From Leeuwenhoekiella sp. (GTDB taxonomy: Bacteria > Bacteroidota > Bacteroidia > Flavobacteriales > Flavobacteriaceae), in assembly GCA_002708845.1 (NCBI GenBank), contig PAPI01000021.1, positions 1-49,374 of the forward strand: a stretch of DNA of 49,374 nt, given 5' to 3'. The stretch's first letter is position 1, and each line of letters starts with the position of its first letter. Below the pieces are notes generated by a model. That model did not search any database. It saw only the letters and a program-made list of their open reading frames with translations, and had not been told where the DNA came from. Shown in pieces: positions 27,081 to 39,400 of the stretch. Position numbers and translations under genes: made by a program.

Positions 27081-28766
27081 ATGTGCGGTATAGTATGTGC
27101 CTACGAGCTTAAACAACCTGCTGAAGTTTTAAGACCTCAGTTATTAGAAATGTCAAAGAAAATACGTCATCGCGGTCCAGACTGGAATGGTGTGTACAGC
27201 GACGATAAAGCCATTTTGGCTCACGAACGTTTGTCTATTGTAGACCCTGCTTCAGGAAAGCAGCCGTTGTTGAGTCCTGACGGAAAACTAATACTGGCCG
27301 CTAATGGTGAGATTTATAATCATAAAGAATTGCGTAAGCAGTTAAAAGGGCAGTACGATTTTAAAACCCAGTCAGACTGTGAAGTAATTCTTGCTTTATA
27401 TCAGGAAGAAGGTCCTGCTTTTTTAGACCGATTAAACGGAATTTTCGCTTTCTCGCTTTATGATGCAGAAAAAGATGAGTATTTCGTAGCACGGGATCAT
27501 ATGGGTATTATTCCGCTTTATATGGGATGGGATGAGCATGGTACTTTTTATGTAGCTTCAGAATTAAAAGCACTTGAAGGCACGTGTACAAAAATTGAAT
27601 TGTTTCCTCCCGGTCACTATTTACACAGCAGTGACGGTGAATTAAAAAGATGGTACAAGCGTGACTGGATGGAATATGACGCCGTTAAAGAAAACGAAAC
27701 CAGTATTCAAAAACTCAAAGAAGCTTTAGAAGCAGCTGTACACCGCCAGTTAATGTCTGATGTGCCTTATGGAGTGTTGCTTTCAGGTGGTTTAGATTCT
27801 TCTATTACTTCTGCTGTAGCAAAAAAATATGCAGACAAGCGTATAGAAAGCGATGATCAGGATGCAGCCTGGTGGCCACGTCTACACTCATTCTCTGTAG
27901 GTCTTGAGGGTTCCCCAGACCTTGCAGCAGCACAAAAAGTAGCAGACCATATCGGTACGGTGCATCATGAAATTAAGTTTACCATACAAGAAGGTCTTGA
28001 CGCCATCAGAGATGTGATTTACAACCTGGAGACTTACGATATTACCACGATTCGTGCTTCAACGCCTATGTATTTAATGGCGCGTGTGATTAAATCTATG
28101 GGTGTTAAAATGGTTCTTTCCGGGGAAGGAGCAGATGAGGTCTTTGGTGGGTATTTATACTTCCACAAAGCACCAAATGCTCAGGAGTTTCACGAAGAAA
28201 CGGTACGTAAATTAAGCAAACTGCATATGTACGATTGCTTGCGCGCAAACAAATCTCTTGCAGCCTGGGGTATTGAAGGTCGTGTACCGTTTTTAGATAA
28301 AGAATTCATGGACGTTGCGATGAGCATCAACCCACAGGATAAAATGATCAACGGTGAGCGTATGGAAAAATGGGTATTGCGTAAAGCTTTCGAATCCTAT
28401 CTTCCTGAAAGTGTAGCCTGGAGACAAAAAGAACAATTTTCAGATGGAGTAGGTTACAGCTGGATTGATACCTTAAAAGAAATGGTAAACGAAAAAATAA
28501 GCGATGAGCAGTTAGCTAACGCGAAATATAAGTTTCCTATACAGACACCTACAAACAAAGAGGAGTACTACTACCGAAGCATTTTTGCAGAGCATTTCCC
28601 AAGCGATGCAGCAGCCTGGAGTGTGCCTCAGGAAGCGTCTGTGGCTTGTAGTACTAAAATCGCACTTGAGTGGGATGAGGCATTTAAAAACATGAACGAT
28701 CCTTCTGGTCGTGCAGTTGCAAACGTGCATAGCGATGCCTATAAAAAAGCCGAAAAAGTATTATAA
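27081..28766 (+). CDS. asnB: asparagine synthase B (glutamine-hydrolysing)
   Basis: The 561-residue protein starts MCGIVCAYELKQPAEVLRPQ. Cys2 becomes the N-terminal nucleophile of the class II glutaminase domain (KKIRHRGPDWNGVY, LIAANGEIYNHKELR-like stretch, HMGIIPLYMGWDE). The synthetase domain follows with the PP-loop VLLSGGLDSSITSAVAKKYA near residues 231-250 and SGEGADEVFGGYLYFHKAP. It makes asparagine from aspartate, glutamine and ATP. Start and length match AsnB. It is monocistronic, ended by a hairpin terminator. Confidence 0.96.
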   Translation: MCGIVCAYELKQPAEVLRPQLLEMSKKIRHRGPDWNGVYSDDKAILAHERLSIVDPASGKQPLLSPDGKLILAANGEIYNHKELRKQLKGQYDFKTQSDCEVILALYQEEGPAFLDRLNGIFAFSLYDAEKDEYFVARDHMGIIPLYMGWDEHGTFYVASELKALEGTCTKIELFPPGHYLHSSDGELKRWYKRDWMEYDAVKENETSIQKLKEALEAAVHRQLMSDVPYGVLLSGGLDSSITSAVAKKYADKRIESDDQDAAWWPRLHSFSVGLEGSPDLAAAQKVADHIGTVHHEIKFTIQEGLDAIRDVIYNLETYDITTIRASTPMYLMARVIKSMGVKMVLSGEGADEVFGGYLYFHKAPNAQEFHEETVRKLSKLHMYDCLRANKSLAAWGIEGRVPFLDKEFMDVAMSINPQDKMINGERMEKWVLRKAFESYLPESVAWRQKEQFSDGVGYSWIDTLKEMVNEKISDEQLANAKYKFPIQTPTNKEEYYYRSIFAEHFPSDAAAWSVPQEASVACSTKIALEWDEAFKNMNDPSGRAVANVHSDAYKKAEKVL

Positions 28767-28800
28767 TATAAGGCTTACCGTTTAACGGGTTTATTTTAGA

Positions 28801-28840
28801 AAAAAGAGCGCATTCCAGCTAGTGGTTTGCGCTCTTTTTT
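28801..28840 (+). terminator. intrinsic terminator of asnB
   Basis: AAAAAGAGCGCA (28801-28812) pairs with TGCGCTCTTTTT (28828-28839) around a 15-base loop, ending in six T's. Confidence 0.9.
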
Positions 28841-28937
28841 GTGGTTTTAACGGCAAATAAATTCCTACAGTTTTAATACCGCAATTAAAGCCCTGTTTTT
28901 TCACAATTTGTTGATAACTTAACTGCTTTGGCGTGGC

Positions 28938-28974
28938 TTTTGCCCTAGTATCGGGAAGCCTTTTTTTATATTTG
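28938..28974 (+). promoter_or_regulatory. promoter of gyrB
   Basis: TTTTG (28938-28942) and TATATTTG (28967-28974) are 24 bases apart, a little longer than usual. The -7 box is a perfect match. The leader to the ATG at 29095 is about 115 bases. Confidence 0.6.
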
Positions 28975-29088
28975 TTTGCTATCCAAAAACAGGTTGAAAA
29001 CAGTGTATTTGATCGTGTTTTTAAAGCATTTTTAATTTAAGGCAACCAATTCCGCTTTAAGAAAAAACAGAACAGTTTAACCTAATAA

Positions 29089-31035
<1,947 letters not shown>

Positions 31036-31055
31036 TAGATTTCACTTATAATTTT

Positions 31056-31087
31056 AAAGCCCGACTTATTATAGTCGGGCTTTTTTT
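31056..31087 (+). terminator. intrinsic terminator of gyrB
   Basis: AAAGCCCGACT pairs with AGTCGGGCTTT around a short AT loop, followed by T's to 31087. Confidence 0.92.
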
Positions 31088-31173
31088 GTTTTAAATCTTT
31101 GGTCTTTATGAGCTTTTACTATTTTTGATCACCTATTTATAAATTTTTATCAGAGAACCAAATCAATAAAAGA

Positions 31174-32175
31174 ATGAAAAAAACACTACTTTTTGGATTA
31201 TTCGCTCTTGGAGCAACCGGTCTTTTCGCTCAGGAAGACGATGGCTTTGAGGCTATTGTTAAAGCAGGGACAGCAGATGCAAACACCCTTATGGGTGCCT
31301 ATATCGCTCCGGTGATGGAGGGGCTGGTTTACAGTATGTCCGGTGGCTGGTATCACACCGCTAAAACCCACAAACAATGGGGTTTTGATATTACAATTGG
31401 TTTTAACGGAGCGATTGTTCCATCGGAAAAGGAAATGTTTTCCTTTGCAAATCTGGAGTTTGAAAACACCGTCGTTGCTACCCCTAACCAATCACCTACT
31501 GTAGCTGGAAATATAACGCCGGCAGATGTTACAGTAACCACTCAGGACGGTGACGTGGTTCGTTTTACAATGCCTGAAGGCGTCAAAGATGATCTGCCTC
31601 TTAATGCTGTGCCTGCACCTGCTATTCAGGCGAGTCTGGGTATTTTTAAAGGAACCGACCTTATGGTGCGTTTTGTTCCGGAAGTAGGTAGTGATGATGT
31701 TAAAGGGAAGCTTTTTGGAGCAGGCTTCAAGCACGATTTGATGCAGTATTTTGGGCCGCTTGAAAATTTACCATTAAACGTTTCGGTAATGGCTGCTTTT
31801 ACATCTATGAATGTAGACTATGATATTCAGGCAGATTCAGATCTGGAAGGAAGTAATCAGGCAGCAGAGTTTAAATTGAATTCCTACACCGTACAGGGTT
31901 TAGCTTCTCTTGATTTTAAATTTATCACGCTTTACAGCGGCTTGGGGTATACCGGGGGTAAATCTGAGATCAATGTATTAGGAACTTACGAGTTTGAGTA
32001 TGATAATGGTCAGCCTGGAGAAGTGGTTGATCCCATAGCGCTAAGCTATAATCCTTCTAGTTTAAAAGCTTCTTTGGGAGCACGTCTAAATCTTGCCTTT
32101 TTTAAGATTTTTGCGGAATATTCTGTGCAGGAGTACAATAACGTGACAGCGGGTATCGCTTTTAGTTTTAGATAG
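31174..32175 (+). CDS. DUF6588 family protein, probable outer membrane beta-barrel
   Basis: The 333-residue product has a signal peptide (MKKTLLFGLFALGATGLFAQ). It continues with ANTLMGAYIAPVMEGLVYSM, GWYHTAKTHKQWGFDITIGF, and alternating amphipathic strands that end in an aromatic-rich terminus (YSVQEYNNVTAGIAFSFR), the final Phe-X-Phe-Arg being typical of outer membrane barrels. The match to the DUF6588 family is from recall of its N-terminal pattern. No function is known. It is monocistronic between the gyrB terminator and its own very strong terminator. Confidence 0.75.
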   Translation: MKKTLLFGLFALGATGLFAQEDDGFEAIVKAGTADANTLMGAYIAPVMEGLVYSMSGGWYHTAKTHKQWGFDITIGFNGAIVPSEKEMFSFANLEFENTVVATPNQSPTVAGNITPADVTVTTQDGDVVRFTMPEGVKDDLPLNAVPAPAIQASLGIFKGTDLMVRFVPEVGSDDVKGKLFGAGFKHDLMQYFGPLENLPLNVSVMAAFTSMNVDYDIQADSDLEGSNQAAEFKLNSYTVQGLASLDFKFITLYSGLGYTGGKSEINVLGTYEFEYDNGQPGEVVDPIALSYNPSSLKASLGARLNLAFFKIFAEYSVQEYNNVTAGIAFSFR

Positions 32176-32199
32176 AAAATACGGTCAATAAAATTTAAG

Positions 32200-32238
32200 A
32201 CCGTCTGTACCTGGCTTTCAGGTATAGACGGTTTTTTT
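32200..32238 (+). terminator. strong intrinsic terminator after the DUF6588 gene
   Basis: ACCGTCTGTACCTG (32200-32213) pairs with CAGGTATAGACGGT (32219-32232) with one G-T wobble around GCTTT, followed by T's to 32238. Confidence 0.93.
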
Positions 32239-32332
32239 ATAACCTATGTTGTAGCAGGGTTTTCAGAAAAAATCATAACCTAATTTTAAGCGCTAATAAT
32301 CCCGATTCAATTAGCGAAATCGTATTTTTGCG

Positions 32333-32358
32333 TTCGCAAACGATGCCTTAGTAGGCAT
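32333..32358 (+). promoter_or_regulatory. mdh -7 box with 5' UTR hairpins
   Basis: TATTTTTG (32333-32340) matches the -7 consensus. The following leader can form CGTT/AACG (32341-32352) or ATGCC/GGCAT (32343-32347 with 32354-32358). No clear TTG was found at the expected upstream distance. Confidence 0.5.
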
Positions 32359-32396
32359 GGTGTTCTATTTATTTACTAATTAAAAATTACATACCC

Positions 32397-33323
32397 ATGA
32401 AAGTTACCGTAGTAGGAGCAGGAGCAGTAGGTGCAAGTTGTGCCGAATATATCGCAATGAAGAATTTTGCTTCAGATGTTGTTCTCGTTGATATTAAAGA
32501 AGGTTTTGCCGAAGGAAAAGCAATGGACCTGATGCAAACCGCCTCATTAAATGGTTTTGATACTCGAATCACAGGTACTACTGGCGATTACTCAAAAACT
32601 GCAGGGAGCAATATTGCCGTGATTACCAGTGGTATTCCGCGAAAACCGGGTATGACTCGTGAAGAACTGATCGGAATTAATGCCGGAATCGTAAAAGATG
32701 TAGCCGGTAACCTGATCAAGCATTCTCCTGACGTGACAATCATTGTGGTAAGTAATCCTATGGATACAATGACCTATTTGGTTCATAAAACCACAGGTTT
32801 ACCAAAAAATAAAATTATAGGAATGGGTGGAGCTTTAGATAGTGCCCGTTTTAAATACCGTTTAGCAGAGGCTTTAGAATGTCCTATTTCTGATGTGGAC
32901 GGAATGGTTATAGGTGGCCATAGCGATACCGGTATGATTCCGCTTACACGTTTAGCTACTCGTAACAGTGTGTTGGTTTCTTCATTTTTATCAGAAGAGC
33001 GTCTGACTCAGGTTATGGAAGATACCAAGGTTGGTGGGGCTACTCTTACCAAACTTTTAGGTACTTCTGCCTGGTATGCCCCGGGCGCTGCGGTATCTGG
33101 TTTGGTACAGGCAATCGCTTGTGACCAAAAGAAAATGTTTCCGTGTTCAGCTTTGCTGGAAGGTGAATATGATCTTGATGATATTTGTATCGGTGTTCCT
33201 GTAATTCTTGGGAAAGACGGTATCGAACGTATTGTTCCTGTTGATTTAACAGATGCCGAAAAGCAAAAACTTCAGGAAAGTGCTGATGCAGTGCGTAAAA
33301 CTAATGGATTGTTAGAGCTGTAA
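32397..33323 (+). CDS. mdh: malate dehydrogenase
   Basis: The 308-residue product starts MKVTVVGAGAVGASCAEYIA with the NAD-binding GxGxxG. It has the substrate-loop arginines in SGIPRKPGMTREELIGINAG, VVSNPMDTMTYLVHKTTGLP, GMGGALDSARFKYRLAEALE and the catalytic His in VIGGHSDTGMIPLTRLA. It is of the LDH-like MDH type found in Bacteroidota and oxidises malate to oxaloacetate with NAD. The gene is alone, converging on nrdJ at a shared terminator. The citrate synthase gene of the same cycle is 25 kb away. Confidence 0.96.
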   Translation: MKVTVVGAGAVGASCAEYIAMKNFASDVVLVDIKEGFAEGKAMDLMQTASLNGFDTRITGTTGDYSKTAGSNIAVITSGIPRKPGMTREELIGINAGIVKDVAGNLIKHSPDVTIIVVSNPMDTMTYLVHKTTGLPKNKIIGMGGALDSARFKYRLAEALECPISDVDGMVIGGHSDTGMIPLTRLATRNSVLVSSFLSEERLTQVMEDTKVGGATLTKLLGTSAWYAPGAAVSGLVQAIACDQKKMFPCSALLEGEYDLDDICIGVPVILGKDGIERIVPVDLTDAEKQKLQESADAVRKTNGLLEL

Positions 33324-33342
33324 GCTGAATAATTCTTGAAAT

Positions 33343-33377
33343 AAAAAAAATGCCGCTCGTTTTGAGCGGCATTTTTT
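33343..33377. terminator. bidirectional terminator between mdh and nrdJ
   Basis: AAAAAATGCCGCTC (33345-33358) pairs perfectly with GAGCGGCATTTTTT (33364-33377) around GTTTT. Runs of A and T on the two sides make it work for both convergent genes. Confidence 0.94.
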
Positions 33378-33395
33378 ATGGAATATTCCTGAGAT

Positions 33396-35951
33396 TTATC
33401 CACATTTTGAAGATCCGCAATCTTTACAGGTAAGGCAACCTTCCTGATAGATCAATTGTGAGGAATTACAATTGTCGCACTTTTGTTTACGAGCCTCGGT
33501 GCCATCTGCTACATAGCGTTTCAGAGCACGCGCTACACCATTTTTCCAGGTGTTGATAGAAGCGCTGTCCAGTTGCAAACTATTAGTCAATTCAACTGCT
33601 TTCTCGATAGGCATGCCGTATCGTAATGTTGTTGAAATCAATTTAGCATAGTTCCAGTATTCGGGATCAAATTTATGAGAGAGCCCTTCAATTGTGGTTT
33701 TGTAGCCTCTTTTATTTTTGTACTGAAAGTCGTAACGCGAGCTTCCGTCTTCATTTCGGTTTTTGATGATGAGACCGCCTTCTACCCAACGTGGAATTAG
33801 AATTCCATCTTCATCATCGGCGATTCCCGTGAAAATCTCGTAAGGTTTTCCACCGATCAGACCAATAAATGCAATCCATTTCTCCTTATTGTTTTGAAAA
33901 CGTACAATATCTGCTTCTAAAGTCTGAGGTCTTTTAGTAGGAAACGGCGTAAGCGTATCAGCATCTTCTTCCTCTTTCTTTTCTTCATTGGAGATGAGTA
34001 CCCCAGATCGTGAACCATCGCGGTACACCGTAACGCCCTTACAGCCCGCTTGCCAGGCTTCCAGATACAGTTTACCTACAAGCTCTTCATCAACATCGTT
34101 GGGCAAATTAATGGTAACGCTGATGCTGTGATCAACCCATTTTTGTACTGCACCTTGCATACGTACTTTATTGAGCCAGTCCACATCATTTGAAGTAGCT
34201 TCAAAATAAGGGGACTTTTCTACGATGGCATTCAATTCTTCCTGACTGTAATTTTTATCCGTAGCAATGCCGTTGGCTTGCATCCATTCTTTAAAACGGT
34301 GGTGAAAAACTACATATTCTTCCCAGCTGTCGCCCACTTCATCAACAAAGTCTACGCGGGCTTCTTTATCATTGGGATTTACCTTACGACGGCGCTTGTA
34401 AACCGGTAAGAATACCGGTTCAATACCTGAAGTGGTCTGCGTCATCAAACTGGTTGTACCTGTTGGAGCGATAGTCAGCAGGGCAATGTTACGACGGCCG
34501 TACTCTAGCATATCGTAGTATAATTTTTCATCAGCTTTTTTCAGACGAAGGATAAATGGGTTTTCTTTTTCGCGTTCTGAATCGAAAATCGGGAATGCTC
34601 CACGTTCTTTGGCAGCATATACTGAAGCGCGGTAGGCTTCGATAGCGATAGTTTTGTGAATCCCTACAGAGAAATCAATACCTTCTTTGCTTCCGTATTT
34701 AATTCCCAATGCAGCCAGCATATCTCCTTCGGCAGTAATACCAATACCGGTACGACGCCCTTCTTCGGCTTTCTTTTTTATGTTTAACCACAGATTGCGT
34801 TCTACCTGTTTTACTTCTGCATTTTCAGGATCAGCATCAATTTTAGCGAGGATAGCATCAACTTTTTCAAGCTCAAGATCAATGATGTCGTCCATGATGC
34901 GCTGCGCACGTGCAATGTGTTTTTTAAATAAGTCAAAATTGAAAGAAGCTTTATTAGTAAACGGATTTTCTACATACGAAAACAGGTTGATTGCCAGAAG
35001 ACGGCAGGAATCATAGGGGCAAAGTGGAATCTCGCCACACGGATTTGTAGAAACCGTTTTATAGCCTAAATCTGCATAACAATCGGGTACAGACTCGCGG
35101 GTGATTGTATCCCAAAATAAAATACCGGGCTCTGCGGATTTCCATGCGTTGTGAACGATTTTTTTCCAGAGTTTTTCGGCTTCAATCTCTTTTTGATTGA
35201 CCGGGTTGGGACTGAAAACAGGATATTTCTGAGTATAGTTTTTCTTATAGCGGACTGCACGCATAAAGCCATCATCAATACGTACCGAAACATTAGCACC
35301 TGTTACTTTGCCCTGTTCCATCTTTGCATCTATAAAGTCCTCTGCATCCGGGTGGTTTATAGACACAGAAAGCATTAAGGCTCCCCGACGACCGTCCTGC
35401 GCCACTTCGCGGGTGCTATTTGAGTAGCGCTCCATAAAAGGTACCAGACCGGTTGAAGTAAGTGCCGAATTTTTAACGGCTGAACCTTTTGGTCTGATGT
35501 GCGAAAGGTCGTGACCTACACCGCCGCGACGCTTCATCAATTGTACCTGTTCCTGATCAATTTTCATAATCCCGCCGTAGGAGTCAGATTCGCCACTGTT
35601 TCCAATCACAAAACAATTGGATAGCGAGCCTACCTGATACGGATTGCCTATTCCGGCCATTGGGCTTCCTTGTGGCACTATATATTTAAAGTCTTTAATC
35701 AGGTCAAAGACTTCCTGCTCGCTCATCGGGTTTGGGTAGCGAGACTCAATGCGTGAGATTTCGGCAGCTATACGACGATGCATATCGTCAGGTGTTTTTT
35801 CATAAAGATTACCATCAGAATCCTTAAGGGCGTATTTATTAACCCAAACGCGTGCGGCAAGATCATCGCCTTTAAAATAGTCAAGTGAAGCTTTAAAAGC
35901 CTCATCCTGTGTAAACGTTTTAGAAGTGGATGCTTTTATTTGTGTAGGCAT
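33396..35951 (-). CDS. nrdJ: adenosylcobalamin-dependent (class II) ribonucleotide reductase
   Basis: The 851-residue protein has the class II catalytic core. GSPMAGIGNPYQVGSLSNCF contains the first redox cysteine near 113, KRRGGVGHDLSHIRPKGSAV follows, and the radical-site motif is TNPCGEIPLCPYDSCR (Cys305, Glu307). Near residue 490 is APTGTTSLMTQTTSGIEPVF. The C-terminal part has a TSCPD-like region (YKTTIEGLSHKFDPEYWNYA) and ends in a Cys-rich ribbon (CDNC...CLTCKDCGSSKCG) that may bind zinc and relay electrons. It reduces ribonucleotides using B12, independent of oxygen. No nrdA/B and no cobalamin genes are in the window. Confidence 0.95.
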   Translation of the reverse strand: MPTQIKASTSKTFTQDEAFKASLDYFKGDDLAARVWVNKYALKDSDGNLYEKTPDDMHRRIAAEISRIESRYPNPMSEQEVFDLIKDFKYIVPQGSPMAGIGNPYQVGSLSNCFVIGNSGESDSYGGIMKIDQEQVQLMKRRGGVGHDLSHIRPKGSAVKNSALTSTGLVPFMERYSNSTREVAQDGRRGALMLSVSINHPDAEDFIDAKMEQGKVTGANVSVRIDDGFMRAVRYKKNYTQKYPVFSPNPVNQKEIEAEKLWKKIVHNAWKSAEPGILFWDTITRESVPDCYADLGYKTVSTNPCGEIPLCPYDSCRLLAINLFSYVENPFTNKASFNFDLFKKHIARAQRIMDDIIDLELEKVDAILAKIDADPENAEVKQVERNLWLNIKKKAEEGRRTGIGITAEGDMLAALGIKYGSKEGIDFSVGIHKTIAIEAYRASVYAAKERGAFPIFDSEREKENPFILRLKKADEKLYYDMLEYGRRNIALLTIAPTGTTSLMTQTTSGIEPVFLPVYKRRRKVNPNDKEARVDFVDEVGDSWEEYVVFHHRFKEWMQANGIATDKNYSQEELNAIVEKSPYFEATSNDVDWLNKVRMQGAVQKWVDHSISVTINLPNDVDEELVGKLYLEAWQAGCKGVTVYRDGSRSGVLISNEEKKEEEDADTLTPFPTKRPQTLEADIVRFQNNKEKWIAFIGLIGGKPYEIFTGIADDEDGILIPRWVEGGLIIKNRNEDGSSRYDFQYKNKRGYKTTIEGLSHKFDPEYWNYAKLISTTLRYGMPIEKAVELTNSLQLDSASINTWKNGVARALKRYVADGTEARKQKCDNCNSSQLIYQEGCLTCKDCGSSKCG

Positions 35952-36399
35952 AGGAAAGATTTTAGAATTTAATTGCTCAGAATTTCAGTTGTGAAGGTAC
36001 ATAAATTCAGAAGGTATAAAAGAGGGGGTGTTTCAAAAGTTATCAAAAAATAAATGTAAATAACTTATTATCATTGTTTTGAAAATTTATCAACACAAAA
36101 AAGTTGACAAAAAAATACATTTTTTGACTTCTTTTGTTTGCTTAGTTTTAACTGCTGAAAATCAGCTATGCAGATTTAATATGCTGTCTGTAGGGCTTGA
36201 TTTAATACAGAATTGAGGAATGATATACCTCTGAAGAAGAACGCCTTTTAGCATCAATATTGAGAATATTTGTGTAATGCTTTTTCAGGTTTTACGGTCT
36301 GTCAAGATGAATACAAATAAACTTTTTTCAAATGCATGTAAGGCGTAAGTATTTGCAATTCAATTATTTAAAAGGTTAAAGAAATCAAAAAGATATTTA

Positions 36400-36430
36400 T
36401 TGGCATTTCTACCTTGAAACCCTATATTTG
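36400..36430 (+). promoter_or_regulatory. promoter of secDF
   Basis: TTG (36400-36402), a 20-base spacer and TATATTTG (36423-36430) match the flavobacterial consensus. Transcription should begin near 36436, 53 bases before the start codon. Confidence 0.8.
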
Positions 36431-36447
36431 CACGTTTTACAAAATCG

Positions 36448-36464
36448 CCCGAAAAACGTTCGGG
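36448..36464 (+). promoter_or_regulatory. hairpin near the 5' end of the secDF mRNA
   Basis: CCCGAA (36448-36453) pairs with TTCGGG (36459-36464) around AAACG, only about 12 bases from the predicted RNA 5' end. It may stabilise the mRNA; no T-run follows. Confidence 0.45.
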
Positions 36465-36488
36465 AAGAATTAATAAATAGTATAAGTA

Positions 36489-39400
36489 ATGCAAAATAAA
36501 GGACTCATTAGAGTATTTGCGATTTTATTTGGGTTGGTGAGTTTGTACCAACTTTCGTTCACGTATTTTACCAATCAGGCTGAAGATAAGGCAGCTGCAT
36601 TTGCAGAGCAACAGGTGCCTACTACGGTAGAGGATTATGTAGATGTAAGGGGAGAAGTAGCTCGTCAATATCTGGATTCAGTAGGCAATGATCCCATTGC
36701 TTTAGGTATTACCTACAACGATGCAAAAGAGAAAGAGCTTAATAAAGGTCTGGATCTTAAAGGGGGTATGAACGCGATTCTTGAGATTTCTGTTGCTGAT
36801 ATCCTTAGAGGATTGAGCAACAACTCTACTGACCCTGCATTCAACCAGGCGTTAGATCAGGCAGCGGAAGCTCAGAAAAACAGTCAAAATTCGTTTTTGG
36901 ATGATTTCTTCGATGCTTTTGAAGCGATTCCGGGGGATAATAAATTAGCGTCTCCAGATATTTTTGCAAATACGACCTTAGGTGAAAAGGTAAACTTCAA
37001 TATGACTAATGATGAGGTTAAGCCTGTTATTCGTCGTGAGGTTGAAGAGTCTATTAAGTCAGCTTTTGAGGTACTGCGTAATCGTATTGATAAGTTTGGC
37101 GTAACGCAACCTAATATTCAGCGTTTAGATAATCAATCACGTATTCTTATCGAACTTCCGGGTGCTACAGATATTGAGCGAGTTCGCTTTCAATTAGAAA
37201 GTACTGCCCAGTTAGAATTTTACAAAACTGTTTTTGCTGCTGAAGCTGCACCTTACCTTATACAGGTAAATAGTATTGTTAAAGATCTTGTTGCTCCTGC
37301 TGATGAAGAGGAGGTAGTTGAGGTAGAAGAAGATACTGTAGAAACTACAGATGATTCTATTGAGGAGCTCCTTGCGAGTGATGAAGATACTATAAGTCCT
37401 GCAGCTCAAAATAATCCGTTATTTGAGCGTTTCAGTTTTAATCCGGCAATCCAACAGTATGCTCAGGCGCCTGTTATAGGATATGCTCAGGTAAAAGATA
37501 CCGCAACAATTAATAGTTATCTTTCAAAGCCTGAGGTGGTTCGTGCAAGACCACAAAACCTGCGTTACGCTAAATTCCGTTGGGGTATTGCTGAAGCAGA
37601 CAGTGATGTTGTGCCGCTTTATGCATTGCAATCTGATCGTGCCGGTAATCCTGCGATGGATGGTGATGTGGTTCAGGACTCTCGTCAGCAGTATACACAG
37701 ATGGGTAAGCCTTCAGTAGGTATTGATTTTGAAGGTCAGGGGCCAAGTCAATGGGCTAAATTAACCGGAGATGTTGCTGCCGATGGTAGTGCTATCGCAA
37801 TTGTTCTTGATGGTACGGTGTATTCTGCAGCAACTGCTAAACAAGAAATTAAAGGTGGCGGTACTGAAATTTCAGGAAGTTTTACCGTGACCGAAGCTCA
37901 GGATCTTGCCAACGTATTGAAAGCGGGTAAACTTCCTGCTTCTGCAAAAATTATTTCTTATGATGTTGTAGGCCCTTCATTAGGGCAGGAGGCAATTAAC
38001 AGCGGTTTGATTTCATTTGTGATCGCTCTACTTTTAGTGTTGGTATGGATGATATTCTATTACGGTAAAGCCGGTGCATTTGCAGATGTCGCGCTTGCTG
38101 TAAACATTTTGTTCATCTTTGGTATTCTTGCAGGTCTTGGTGCGGTATTGACGCTGCCTGGTATTGCAGGTATTGTACTTACCATTGGTATGTCTGTAGA
38201 TGCTAACGTACTTATCTTTGAGCGTATCAAGGAAGAATTGGCGAAGGGTAAATCTCAGAAAGATGCGATTAAGGATGGTTTCAATAATGCATTGTCATCT
38301 ATTCTTGATGCGAATATCACGACATTCCTTACGGCATTAATCCTATTCTTATTTGGTACAGGACCTATTCAAGGTTTTGCGACAACTTTAATGATAGGTA
38401 TTGGTACTTCGTTGTTTACAGCTATTTTCGTTACCCGTCTGTTTATTGATGGTTATGGTAAAAACGGGAAGTCTCTTGATTTCTGTACTGCAGCAACACG
38501 TAATCTGTTTTCTAATTTCAATAAAGATTTTCTTGCTAAGCGTAAGATTGCATACCTCATAAGTGGGGCATTAATCGTGGTTAGTATTATTTCTTTGTTT
38601 ACTAATAGCCTTGACCAGGGTGTTGACTTCGTTGGAGGTCGCAATTACACGGTGCGTTTTGAGCAGCCGGTTAATGCTACAGAGGTTGAGCAAAATCTGA
38701 TTGCGGAGTTAGAAAGCGCACAGGCTAAAACCTATGGTGAAGCCAATCAGCTTAAGATCACCACTAAGTATCGTATTGATGAAGAGGCGTCAGAGGTAGA
38801 TGACGATATTCAGCAGAAATTATACACGGCCTTAAAATCATACCTACCTGCCGATCTTACTTTTGAGCAGTTTGTAAAAGGTGGTTCGAGCGATGCTAAA
38901 ATCGGTCTTTTAGAGTATAATAAGGTAGGCCCTACTATTGCAGATGATATTAAGAGAGATTCATTCTGGGCAGTTTTAGGATCGCTTGTAGTGGTATTCT
39001 TATATATTCTTCTACGTTTTAGAAGATGGCAATTCTCATTGGGTGCAGTTGTGGCTGTTTTCCATGATGTGCTTATCGTATTAGGTATATTCTCATTGAC
39101 CTATAAGTTTATGCCATTTAATATGGAGATAGATCAATCATTTATCGCAGCGATACTAACTGTAATTGGTTACTCGCTTAACGATACCGTGGTTGTATTT
39201 GACCGTATTCGTGAGTTTATGAAAGAGTATGGTCCTACCCGCAAAATGGATGTGATTATCAATCAGGCGATTAACAGTACAATTAGCCGTACGTTGAATA
39301 CCTCGATGACCACCTTAATCGTATTGCTTGCAATCTTCATCTTTGGTGGAGCAAGTATTATGGGCTTTATGTTTGCATTGATTGTAGGGGTAGTAGTAGG

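Larger units (their letters stand above)
35952..36488. other. 537-base spacer between divergent nrdJ and secDF
   Basis: It must hold the nrdJ promoter (minus strand) and holds a consensus secDF promoter at 36400-36430. The stretch 36050-36400 is very AT-rich with no open frame of note. I looked for a cobalamin riboswitch on the minus strand, since nrdJ needs B12, and saw no B12-box-like sequence or multi-stem fold. A weak inverted pair, CAAAT/ATTTG near 36330-36357, is the only local structure noted. Confidence 0.5.

Noticed and set aside
35952-36488. Cobalamin riboswitch or small gene upstream of nrdJ
   Set aside because: No B12-box-like sequence, multi-stem fold or credible open frame could be seen on either strand.
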